Source of the DNA: an uncultured Oscillospiraceae bacterium
GTDB lineage: Bacteria; Bacillota; Clostridia; Oscillospirales; Oscillospiraceae
Assembly (NCBI GenBank): GCA_900756575.1
Contig: CAAEKQ010000188.1
Coordinates: 1 to 27,554 of the forward strand
Direction of reading: 5' to 3'
DNA length: 27,554 nt
Made by a program: the position numbers and the translations under genes. The notes beneath the pieces were generated by a model. That model had not been told where the DNA came from. It saw only the letters and a list, made by a program, of their open reading frames with translations, and ran no database searches. This document shows positions 6,914 through 14,359 of the stretch, piece by piece; positions within the stretch are counted from its first letter, which is position 1; each line of letters starts with the position of its first letter.

Positions 6914-8386
6914 ATGGCGGAGAATAAAATAACCCAGCAGGAAGCGCCCATCTCGCTTATGTCCTTTGACCCCATTATCATCCTGAGGGATGTGCTGCGC
7001 CGCTGGTATCTGATTGTGGCGGCGGCCCTGATCGTGGGCATGGGTGCCTATACGGTGACGGAGCTCAATTATGTGCCCCAGTACACCACCACTACCACGT
7101 TTGTGGTGACCATACAGGAGAGCTCCTCCTCGGTTTACCAAAACCTTTCGGCCACGTCCAGTCTGGCCACGACGTTTTCGGAGATCATCAACAGCTCCAT
7201 TCTGCGGAAAACCGTTATGGAGGAGCTGGGAACCGATTCCTTCAGCGGCACCATTGAGGCATCCGCAGTGGAGGAGACGAACCTCTTGACCATGCAGGTT
7301 ACGGACAGCGATCCCAGAACGGCGTTTCTGGCTACCAAGGCGATTATTGAGCATCATTCCGAGGTGTCCCGGCAGATTATGGGCAACACGGTGCTGGAGG
7401 TGTTACAGCAGCCTACGGTACCTACGGCCCCCTCCAACCCCATGACGGCGGACAGAAACGCAAAGATGGCATCGGCCATTGCGGCGGCGCTGATGTGCGT
7501 GCTGCTGGCGGTGCTGTCCTATATGCGGGATGCGGTTCGCAGCGGCGAGGAAGCGGCCGATAAGCTGGATTGCCGGGTACTGGCGGAAATCGACCATGAG
7601 AAGAAGTACCGGACCCTTTGGGCGGTCATTCGCCGGAAGAAGACCAGCATTCTCATTACCAATCCCTTGACCTCTTTCTTATTTACGGAGAAGATTCGAA
7701 CCCTCCGGCGGAAGGTGGAGCAGCATATGCCCGAGGGCGGCAAGGTCGTTTTGATTACCAGCGTGCTGGAGAACGAAGGAAAGTCCACGGTGGCGGTGAA
7801 TCTGGCACTGTCTCTGGCTCAGAAGCATCAGCGGGTGCTGCTCATCGACTGCGATATGCGAAAGCCTGCCTGCGGAAAAATCCTTGGGGTGTCCGGCACC
7901 TTTGGCACCATTGATGTGCTGGGCGGCACGGTAGCCCTGAACGAAGCGGTGACGGAATATCCGGAGAACAGGAACCTGGCGCTTCTGCTGGAGACCAAAG
8001 CTCTGCGGAATTCCACAAAGGTTGTGAGCTCTGCGGCCATGGCACAGCTGATTCAGACGGCACGGGCAGCCTATGATTATGTGATTCTCGATACGCCCCC
8101 CATGTCCGCCGGATCCGACGCCGAGGCATTGGACGATTTGGCGGACGGAGCCCTGCTGGTCATTCGGCAGAATCAGGCCCGGACGGAAGTGCTGCGGGGG
8201 GCAGTGGAGATTATGCAGGCGGCACAGTCGAAGTTGCTTGGCTGCGTGCTCAATGACTGCCATTCCTCGCCCATCACCGATCAGGGCAGCTATGGCTACG
8301 GCTACGGCAGCTATGGACACTATGGAAAATACGGTAAGTACGGAAAGTACGGCGCATATGGCGCCGCACGGAAGGGAAGCCGGTAA
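6914..8386 (+). CDS. Wzz/BY-kinase fusion, first copy (capsule chain length and tyrosine kinase)
   Basis: The 490-residue protein starts at ATG 6914, 8 bases after GGAGG. A Wzz-type domain with two membrane helices (about 31-48 and 185-205) brackets an extracytoplasmic region. A cytoplasmic P-loop kinase follows: Walker A SVLENEGKST (about 280-290), Walker A' LLIDCDMRKP and Walker B YVILDTPPM. The C-terminal tail carries nine tyrosines in GY/KYG steps, the autophosphorylation cluster of bacterial tyrosine kinases. In most Firmicutes (CpsC/CpsD) these are two genes; here they are fused as in proteobacterial Wzc. The P-loop departs from the usual TPGEGKST. It probably controls polysaccharide assembly, opposed by the CpsB phosphatase. 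Confidence 0.88.
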   Translation: MAENKITQQEAPISLMSFDPIIILRDVLRRWYLIVAAALIVGMGAYTVTELNYVPQYTTTTTFVVTIQESSSSVYQNLSATSSLATTFSEIINSSILRKTVMEELGTDSFSGTIEASAVEETNLLTMQVTDSDPRTAFLATKAIIEHHSEVSRQIMGNTVLEVLQQPTVPTAPSNPMTADRNAKMASAIAAALMCVLLAVLSYMRDAVRSGEEAADKLDCRVLAEIDHEKKYRTLWAVIRRKKTSILITNPLTSFLFTEKIRTLRRKVEQHMPEGGKVVLITSVLENEGKSTVAVNLALSLAQKHQRVLLIDCDMRKPACGKILGVSGTFGTIDVLGGTVALNEAVTEYPENRNLALLLETKALRNSTKVVSSAAMAQLIQTARAAYDYVILDTPPMSAGSDAEALDDLADGALLVIRQNQARTEVLRGAVEIMQAAQSKLLGCVLNDCHSSPITDQGSYGYGYGSYGHYGKYGKYGKYGAYGAARKGSR

Positions 8387-8401
8387 TGCGGAGCGAATGC
8401 A

Positions 8402-9850
8402 ATGGACAATAACTCAACCAATGAAGTGAAAATTGCGGGCATCGACCTGCGCCGGCTGCTGTCTGACGGCCTGGGTGCCCTGCGGCGGACGCTGCTGCCG
8501 TTCCTGGGACTGTTGGTGCTGCTGGTGGGCCTGTTGTGCCTGCGGGAGTATCGGTCTTACCGGCCCATGTATCGGGCCAGCGCCACCTTTACAGTGAACG
8601 TCACCAATCCCCTTCAGTCGGAGATCCGCAGCTATAACACCGCAACGGCGGAGCAGATGGCGAAGACCTTCCCCTATATCCTCACCAGCGGCGCACTCAA
8701 TGAGCGGGTTATGCAGGAGCTGAATATCAGCGCCATGCCTGCGGTTTCCGCGACGGTGCTCAGTAATACGAATATTTTTACGCTGGCGGTATCCTCCGGG
8801 GATCCGCAGCTGGCCTATGATGTGCTGAACGCTGTAATTACCGATTATCCGGATGTGGCGGAGTTTGTGGTGGGCCCTACGGTGATGACGCTGCTGGACG
8901 AAAGCGGTCTGCCGAAAAGCCCCTATAACACCCGGGATTATACCCATGCGGTAAAGCAGGGCGTCCTCATTTGGCTGGTGCTGTGGCTGGTGGTGGCCCT
9001 GTGTATGGCATCCCTTCGTACCACGGTACACAGTGAGCGGGAGCTCAAGCAGATCCTCAACCTGCGGGTCATCAGCGCCCTTCCGGTGGTGCGCCGTCGA
9101 AAGAAGAAGGAGCGTGCGCTGTGTCCCCGGATGGATGATTCCGCGTCCCATTCCGGCTTCTCCGAGTCCGTGCGGCTGATGCGGATCCGCGCCGAGAAGG
9201 AAATGAAGGAGCAGAACATCAAAACCCTGCTGATCTCCTCCGCAACCCCCGGCGAGGGCAAAACCACCATCGCCATCAACCTGGCGGATGCGTTGGCTGA
9301 GGCCGGCTCCCGGGTGCTGCTCATTGACTGCGACCTGCGCAGTCCCTCGGTGGCTCGGGCATTGAACCGGGAGAACGAGGTGGGCCTGGCGGAGTATCTG
9401 AAGGGGGAGACCACCTATCAGCATATTATCCAGCGCAGCGACAACCAGAACCTGTTCCTGATTTTTGCGGGACGGCCCGTCAGCGATGCGTCGGAGCTGT
9501 TTGCAAAGCCGGAATGCCGCCAATTCCTGGAGGCTTGCCGGGGAACCTTTGACTATATCATTCTCGATACGCCGCCCGCTGCCCTGCTCGCGGATGCGGC
9601 TGAGGTGGCGGAGCTGGCCGACGGCGCGATTCTCGCCATCCGTCAGAACTATGCGCCCAGACATAAAATTCTGGAGTGCGCTCAGATCCTTTCCGACAGC
9701 AAGCTCCCCATCATCGGCTGTGTTATGAATTATGTGGCAGGGGGCAGCTCCGGAAGCGGCTACTATGGCTACGGTTACGGCTACGGCGGCTATGGCTACG
9801 GCTATGGCAGCTACGGAAAGGGCAAAGATACGACACAAATCAACTTGTAA
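8402..9850 (+). CDS. Wzz/BY-kinase fusion, second tandem copy
   Basis: The 482-residue protein has the same architecture as its upstream neighbour: membrane helices at about 31-47 and 186-205, then a BY-kinase. It has a canonical Walker A SATPGEGKTT (about 279-288), Walker A' LLIDCDLRSP and Walker B YIILDTPPA. The tail holds nine tyrosines in a G-Y repeat (about 453-473). The periplasmic parts of the two copies differ clearly, so this is an old duplication or a deliberate pair rather than a recent repeat. A GGAG motif lies 8 bases before ATG 8402, and the gap to the first copy is 15 bases. Confidence 0.88.
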   Translation: MDNNSTNEVKIAGIDLRRLLSDGLGALRRTLLPFLGLLVLLVGLLCLREYRSYRPMYRASATFTVNVTNPLQSEIRSYNTATAEQMAKTFPYILTSGALNERVMQELNISAMPAVSATVLSNTNIFTLAVSSGDPQLAYDVLNAVITDYPDVAEFVVGPTVMTLLDESGLPKSPYNTRDYTHAVKQGVLIWLVLWLVVALCMASLRTTVHSERELKQILNLRVISALPVVRRRKKKERALCPRMDDSASHSGFSESVRLMRIRAEKEMKEQNIKTLLISSATPGEGKTTIAINLADALAEAGSRVLLIDCDLRSPSVARALNRENEVGLAEYLKGETTYQHIIQRSDNQNLFLIFAGRPVSDASELFAKPECRQFLEACRGTFDYIILDTPPAALLADAAEVAELADGAILAIRQNYAPRHKILECAQILSDSKLPIIGCVMNYVAGGSSGSGYYGYGYGYGGYGYGYGSYGKGKDTTQINL

Positions 9851-9863
9851 GGAGGTGGAGTCA

Positions 9864-11789
9864 ATGGAGGAAAAGCCGGTCAAATGGGATTACGTGCGCA
9901 GCAAGCGTGTGCTGACGCTGGTGATTCTCGACCTGTTTGCCATCAACTTCTCTGCGTTGGCGGCCCTGCTGGTGCGGTTTGAGTTCAGCATCACGGCCCT
10001 GGAGGAGTCCGAATTTGTGGTGAGCTATCTGAAAACTGCGCCGGTGTATTCCGTTGTCTCCATTTTGCTCTTTACGCTGTTTCATCTGTATCAGAGTTTG
10101 TGGAGCTATGCCAGCATTGACGAGCTGCGATATATCATTTTCTCGGCCCTGGCTGCGGCGGTGGCAGAGATCGCCGTCAGCAAGGTCATGGGCGTATATT
10201 TGCCCAGGAGTATGCCGATTCTCAATCTGCTGTTTCTGTTCCTGGCCCTGACGTTGATTCGCTATTTCTACCGGATCGCCCGGCGGATGTTCCGGAAGCA
10301 CGACGTTCCCATGCGCAGAACTATGCTCATCGGCGCGGGTGCGGCAGGCGCAATGGTACTGCGGGAGCTCAAGCGCAGTTAGAGCAGCCAGAACGACGTG
10401 GTCTGCATCATCGACGATGACCCGGCCAAGAAGAATACCCTGCTGGGCGGTATCCCGGTGGTGGGAGATCGCAGCTGCATTTTGGATGCGGCGGCGGACT
10501 ACCATGTGACGGACATTATTTATGCCATTCCCACGGCCTCCCGGAGCGATACCCGCCAGATCATAGGGATTTGTCAGAAAACCGACTGTAAATTGCAGAT
10601 TCTGCCCGGCATTTATCAGCTGGCCAGCGGTCAGATTCGGGTCAAGCAGATTCGAGACGTTCAGGTGGAGGATCTGTTGGGCCGGGATAAAATTCAGCCG
10701 GATCTGTCGGAAATTGACGCCCACATCGGAGGCAAGGTTGTGCTGGTGACCGGCGGCGGTGGCTCCATTGGCAGTGAGCTGTGCCGACAGATTGCCGAGC
10801 ATCATCCCAAGCAGCTGGTGATCTTCGATATTTACGAAAACAACGCCTATGCCATTCAGCAGGAGCTGCAGTTCACCCATCCTGAATTGGATCTGGTGAC
10901 GCTCATTGGCTCGGTGCGGGATCAGGCGCGGATTGATTCGGTGTTTTCCACCTATCATCCCCAGCTGGTCTGCCATGCCGCGGCCCATAAGCACGTGCCC
11001 TTGATGGAGGACAGCCCCAACGAGGCGGTGAAGAACAACGTGTTCGGCACCCTGAATACTGCCCGTGCCGCCGACCAATACGGCGCGGAGACGTTCATCC
11101 TGATTTCCACGGATAAGGCGGTGAACCCCACCAATGTCATGGGCGCATCGAAGCGCATCTGCGAGATGATTGTTCAGGTGATGGGGCAGCATTCCAAAAC
11201 AAAGTTCGCGGCGGTTCGGTTCGGCAATGTGCTGGGCTCCAACGGCAGTGTGATCCCGCTGTTCAAGTCCCAGATTGCCCATGGCGGCCCGGTGACTGTG
11301 ACCCATCCCGATATCATCCGGTACTTCATGACCATCTCCGAGGCGGTGTCGCTGGTGCTTCAGGCCTGCTGCTATGCCCGGGGCGGCGAGGTGTTTGTGC
11401 TGGATATGGGTGAGCCGGTGCGCATTGACGATTTGGCCCGGAATATGATCCGCCTGTCCGGATTTGAGCCGGATGTGGACATCCCCGTTGTCTACACAGG
11501 GCTCCGGCCCGGCGAAAAGCTCTATGAGGAGCTGCTGATGAACGACGAGGGCCTGGAGAAGACCCCCAATGAGCTGATTTTCATCGGCCATTTCAACGAT
11601 TTTGACCGGCACCTGCTGATGGAGCGGCTGAAGACCCTGGATGCTGTCTGCCATAGCAACAGCACCGGTATCCGCACGGTTTTGCAGGACATTGTGCCCA
11701 CCTATCATCCCGCCGGTCTGGAAAAACCAGCGGAGAAAGACAAAGTACCCCAGCCGGAGCAGGAACCGATTCCCGCAGGGGCCGTATAA
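9864..11789 (+). pseudogene. CapD-like nucleotide-sugar 4,6-dehydratase interrupted by an in-frame TAG
   Basis: The reading frame runs 641 codons from ATG 9864 (behind GGAGGTGGAG), broken once by TAG at 10380-10382 (codon 173). Before the stop are four membrane helices and a first nucleotide-binding motif (GAGAAGAMVLREL). After it the same frame continues with VVCIIDDDPAKK, a second NAD site GGGGSIGSEL (about 297-306), STDKAVNPTNVMGASKR and the rest of the dehydratase. This is the normal order of CapD/WbpM-type enzymes, which make 4-keto-6-deoxy sugar nucleotides for capsule or glycan synthesis. The family usually has lysine near the stop (KNSK), so AAG to TAG is likely. It may be a true nonsense mutation, a sequencing error, or read through at low level. 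Confidence 0.85.
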
Positions 11790-11797
11790 CAAAAAAG

Positions 11798-11832
11798 ACG
11801 CAGCGGAGCACGGAATGGCTTTGCTGCGTTTT
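11798..11832 (+). terminator. Likely terminator after capD-like gene
   Basis: A 7-bp stem (ACGCAGC 11798-11804 with GCTGCGT 11823-11829) with an 18-base loop is flanked by an A6 run upstream and TTTT across its end. It lies 9 bases after the capD stop and just before a new promoter, so it marks the end of the EPS-regulation operon. The large loop makes it only moderately convincing. Confidence 0.5.
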
Positions 11833-11834
11833 GC

Positions 11835-11863
11835 TTGCGTTCCGGGGGAGAAAATGGTATGAT
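11835..11863 (+). promoter_or_regulatory. Sigma-A type promoter for metallophosphoesterase operon
   Basis: TTGCGT (11835-11840) and TATGAT (11858-11863) are 17 bases apart, ending 34 bases before the next start codon and directly after the terminator. Confidence 0.6.
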
Positions 11864-11897
11864 GTGGGCTGAGAAATAAGAAAGGCAGGGGAGTGGA

Positions 11898-12785
11898 ATG
11901 GCGAGAATCCGGCGGCATCCGGGGCGGTTTATTGTGCTGGGAATTCTGCTTTGTTTGGCGGTATGCACCGGGATTTTGCTCTATCGCTCCAAGTACTGCC
12001 TGACGGAGGCGCAGTATACCATTCAGTCGGACAAAATCACATCGCCCGTCCGGGTGGTACAGCTGACCGACCTCCACAACAGCACCTTTGGGAGGGACAA
12101 CGAAAAGCTGGCGGAGCTGGTGGCTCAGGCGCAGCCGGATTTGATTTTCATCACCGGGGATTTGCTCAACGCCAATGTGGAGCGGACGGACATTGCCACG
12201 GGAATCATTACAAAGCTCAGCGCCATTGCGCCGGTGTACGTGTCTCTGGGGAACCATGAGACGGAATATTTGGAGCGGTATGGCACGGATTTGATCCCGC
12301 TGTATCAGGATGCCGGGGCAACGGTGCTGGAGCAGGACTATGTGGATGTCACTGTCCATGGGCAAAACCTGCGCATTGGCGGCCTGTACAGCTATTGTCT
12401 GTCGTGGCGCTATCTCGACAGTGGGGGAGCGGATCCGGCGGAGTGTGCGTTTTTGTCGGAGTTTCAGGACACCGACGCCTACACCATGCTCCTGTGCCAT
12501 ATGCCCGTCTGCTGGATTCAGGGCAATAGTTTGGAGGATTGGGACGTGGACTGCGTGTTCTCCGGCCACATTCATGGCGGGCAGATCATTTTGCCGGGAA
12601 TCGGCGGCGTGTATGCCCCGGATATGGGATGGTTCCCGGGAAGACTGCGGGGGCTGTATCCTTCGGCGGACGGAACATCCACGGTGGTACTGTCCTCGGG
12701 GCTGGGGAACACTGAATGGATCCCCAGATTCCACAACGTGCCGGAGATCGTGACGGTGGATTTTTTGCCGGAACCGGCGGCATAA
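11898..12785 (+). CDS. Membrane-anchored metallophosphoesterase (YaeI/YkuE-like)
   Basis: The 295-residue protein starts at ATG 11898 behind GGGGAG. A hydrophobic helix at residues 11-29 anchors it, with the catalytic domain outside the membrane. The dinuclear metal site motifs appear in family order: QLTDLHN (D58, H60), TGDLL (D88), GNHE (118-121), LLCHMP (H201) and SGHIHGGQ (222-229). Relatives include YaeI-type lipid A precursor/UDP-diacylglucosamine phosphodiesterases and YkoQ-like proteins, but the substrate here is unknown. It is followed 18 bases later by the nucleotidyltransferase gene. Confidence 0.85.
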   Translation: MARIRRHPGRFIVLGILLCLAVCTGILLYRSKYCLTEAQYTIQSDKITSPVRVVQLTDLHNSTFGRDNEKLAELVAQAQPDLIFITGDLLNANVERTDIATGIITKLSAIAPVYVSLGNHETEYLERYGTDLIPLYQDAGATVLEQDYVDVTVHGQNLRIGGLYSYCLSWRYLDSGGADPAECAFLSEFQDTDAYTMLLCHMPVCWIQGNSLEDWDVDCVFSGHIHGGQIILPGIGGVYAPDMGWFPGRLRGLYPSADGTSTVVLSSGLGNTEWIPRFHNVPEIVTVDFLPEPAA

Positions 12786-12803
12786 CAGACCAGGGAGAGA
12801 GCA

Positions 12804-14051
12804 ATGGACGAAATTCAGAACTTATTCTTAACGGCACTCCGGGCGGGCCTGCGGCAGGAGCGGGTGAACTGGGAGCAGCCGATGGAAACGGAGCAGTGGG
12901 CGGCGCTATTTCAGCTGGCTGCGGAGCATAAGGTGCTGCCGATGATATATGAGGCGGTGTATGCCTGCCCCGGTGCCAGAGCTGCGGACGCTCGGCTGCT
13001 TGCGGCCTATAAGCAGCAGACGGTGATGGCAGTGATGCGGCAAACCCGGAAGACCAGCGAGTTTTTAGCGCTGTATGCGTTTCTGCGGGAATCCGGGGTT
13101 ACGCCGCTGGTGGTCAAGGGGATCGTGTGCCGGACGCTATATCCCAAACCGGACAATCGCCCCTCCGGCGACGAGGATCTACTGATCCCGGCGGAGGAAT
13201 TCCCCAAGTGCCATCAGGCTCTGCTGGACTATGGCATGGAGGTGGCCGATCCCAAGGCGGACTTGGACACGGCCTACGAGGTGCCCTATCGGAAGCCGGG
13301 CAGTCCTCTGTATATTGAGCTGCACAAGCGCCTGTTCCCGCCGGATTCGGAGGCCTATGGCGATTTGAACCGCTTTTTTGCGGATGCGAGGCCGGAAACG
13401 CTGACGGTGGATGGGCAGGAGATTGCCACGCTGGCCCCCACGGTGCATTTGCTGTATCTTATCTGCCATGCCCTGAAGCATTTTTTGCACAGCGGGTTCG
13501 GCATTCGTCAGGTCAGCGATCTTGTGCTGTATGCCAACCGGTATGGACGGAATGTGGATTGGCAGCGGCTGCTTGACTGCTGCCGGGAGATGCACGGGGA
13601 GGTATTCGCGGCGGCGCTGTTCCGAATTGGCCAGCGGTATTTGACCTTTGACCCGGAGCAGGCGGAATACCCGGCAGCGTGGCGGGCCATTTCAGTGGAC
13701 GAAGGGCCACTGCTGGAGGATTTACTGGCCTCCGGGGTATATGGAGACGCCACCACGAGCCGGAAGCACAGCAGCAATATCACCCTGGATGCCGTGGCGG
13801 CGGAAAAGCAGGGCACCCATGCGGCGGGACTGCGAAAGACACTGTTCCCCACAGCCAAGCAGTTGGAGGGGCGCTATCCTTATTTAAAGGACAAGCCCTA
13901 TCTGCTTCCGGCGGCCTGGATGAGCCGATGGGCGCAGTACGGGAAGGAGACCCTGGGGCATCGGGACGGCAACAACCGCGCGGCGGATGCGATGAAAATC
14001 GGAAGCCAGCGGGTGGAGCTGCTGCGGCAGTATGGAATCCTGCGGAAATAA
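12804..14051 (+). CDS. PF14907-type nucleotidyltransferase family protein
   Basis: The 415-residue protein starts at ATG 12804 behind GGGAGAG. The segment PLVVKGIVCRTLYPKPDNRP followed by SGDEDLL has K105-G106 and the G-D-x-D metal pair (D123, D125) of the uncharacterised nucleotidyltransferase family PF14907. The rest is largely helical, with conserved-looking HLLYLICHALKHF in the middle. From family knowledge, such proteins sit beside HPr-kinase-like genes in lasso-peptide and related clusters and in polysaccharide loci. That fits this window, though here 11 kb separates it from the HPr-kinase-like gene. A strong terminator follows. Confidence 0.8.
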   Translation: MDEIQNLFLTALRAGLRQERVNWEQPMETEQWAALFQLAAEHKVLPMIYEAVYACPGARAADARLLAAYKQQTVMAVMRQTRKTSEFLALYAFLRESGVTPLVVKGIVCRTLYPKPDNRPSGDEDLLIPAEEFPKCHQALLDYGMEVADPKADLDTAYEVPYRKPGSPLYIELHKRLFPPDSEAYGDLNRFFADARPETLTVDGQEIATLAPTVHLLYLICHALKHFLHSGFGIRQVSDLVLYANRYGRNVDWQRLLDCCREMHGEVFAAALFRIGQRYLTFDPEQAEYPAAWRAISVDEGPLLEDLLASGVYGDATTSRKHSSNITLDAVAAEKQGTHAAGLRKTLFPTAKQLEGRYPYLKDKPYLLPAAWMSRWAQYGKETLGHRDGNNRAADAMKIGSQRVELLRQYGILRK

Positions 14052-14055
14052 AATG

Positions 14056-14084
14056 GGACCCGGACATTTTGTCCGGGTCCTTTT
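14056..14084 (+). terminator. Strong intrinsic terminator
   Basis: A perfect 11-bp stem (GGACCCGGACA 14056-14066 with TGTCCGGGTCC 14070-14080), a TTT loop and a TTTT tail start 4 bases after the nucleotidyltransferase stop. Confidence 0.9.
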
Positions 14085-14089
14085 GGATC

Positions 14090-14209
14090 TTACTTCATGT
14101 CGCGCTCGTAGGCCTCGATCATCTTCTTGACCATCTGGCCGCCAACGCTGCCGGCCTCGCGAGAGGTCAGGTTGCCGTTGTAGCCTTCCTTGAGGTTGAC
14201 GCCTACCTC
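14090..14209 (-). pseudogene. 3' fragment of an alpha/beta-type small acid-soluble spore protein gene
   Basis: On the minus strand the last 39 codons of an alpha/beta SASP are intact, ending at TAA (14090-14092). They include GVNLKEGYNGNLTSREAGSV, then GGQMVKKMIEAY, the conserved DNA-binding C-terminal half. SASPs coat and protect spore DNA. The homology stops abruptly at about 14207-14212. Upstream codons read DGDGTPR and reach an in-frame stop at 14231-14233, with no start codon and no N-terminal half. The break coincides with the edge of the serine-recombinase element, so the gene appears to be cut by integration. This is direct evidence for a sporulating host. Confidence 0.85.
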
Positions 14210-14351
14210 CCTTGGTGTTCCGTCTCCATCTTAAAGCCTTATTTCTACCATATAATAGGCGGATTACATCCATTTGTAGGAAATACTTACTGTTTATGAT
14301 GGATAAAATGGGCATTTTAAGATGGTTACATCAAGGTGTTTGTAACACTTG
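14210..14351. other. Element edge: AT-rich junction between SASP fragment and recombinase
   Basis: These 142 bases separate the SASP remnant from the recombinase stop. They are much richer in A and T than the DNA to the left, with no supportable gene. The left attachment junction should lie near 14207-14212, where SASP similarity ends (around GCCTACCTCCC on the plus strand). The matching right junction is not in the window, so the core sequence cannot be defined here. Confidence 0.5.
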
Positions 14352-14359
14352 TTACAAAC
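14338..14359. repeat. Perfect 22-bp palindrome with a central CT, over the recombinase stop codon
   Basis: GTTTGTAACA, then CT, then TGTTACAAAC: two exact 10-base arms around a dinucleotide. It covers the TAA of the recombinase gene (minus strand, 14352-14354). No T tract follows on either strand, so a simple terminator is unlikely. Large serine recombinases bind dyad sites around a central dinucleotide, which makes it a candidate recombinase or regulator site. This role is not shown. Confidence 0.6.

Noticed and set aside
8414..9883. A 489-codon minus-strand frame opposite the second BY-kinase
   Set aside because: Shadow frame produced by GC-rich codon use; the plus-strand kinase motifs are unambiguous.
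9861..12734. A 957-codon open frame on the minus strand
   Set aside because: It lies antisense to the capD-like and metallophosphoesterase genes, is rich in His, Arg and Gln as expected of a GC-rich shadow frame, and has no recognisable domain.
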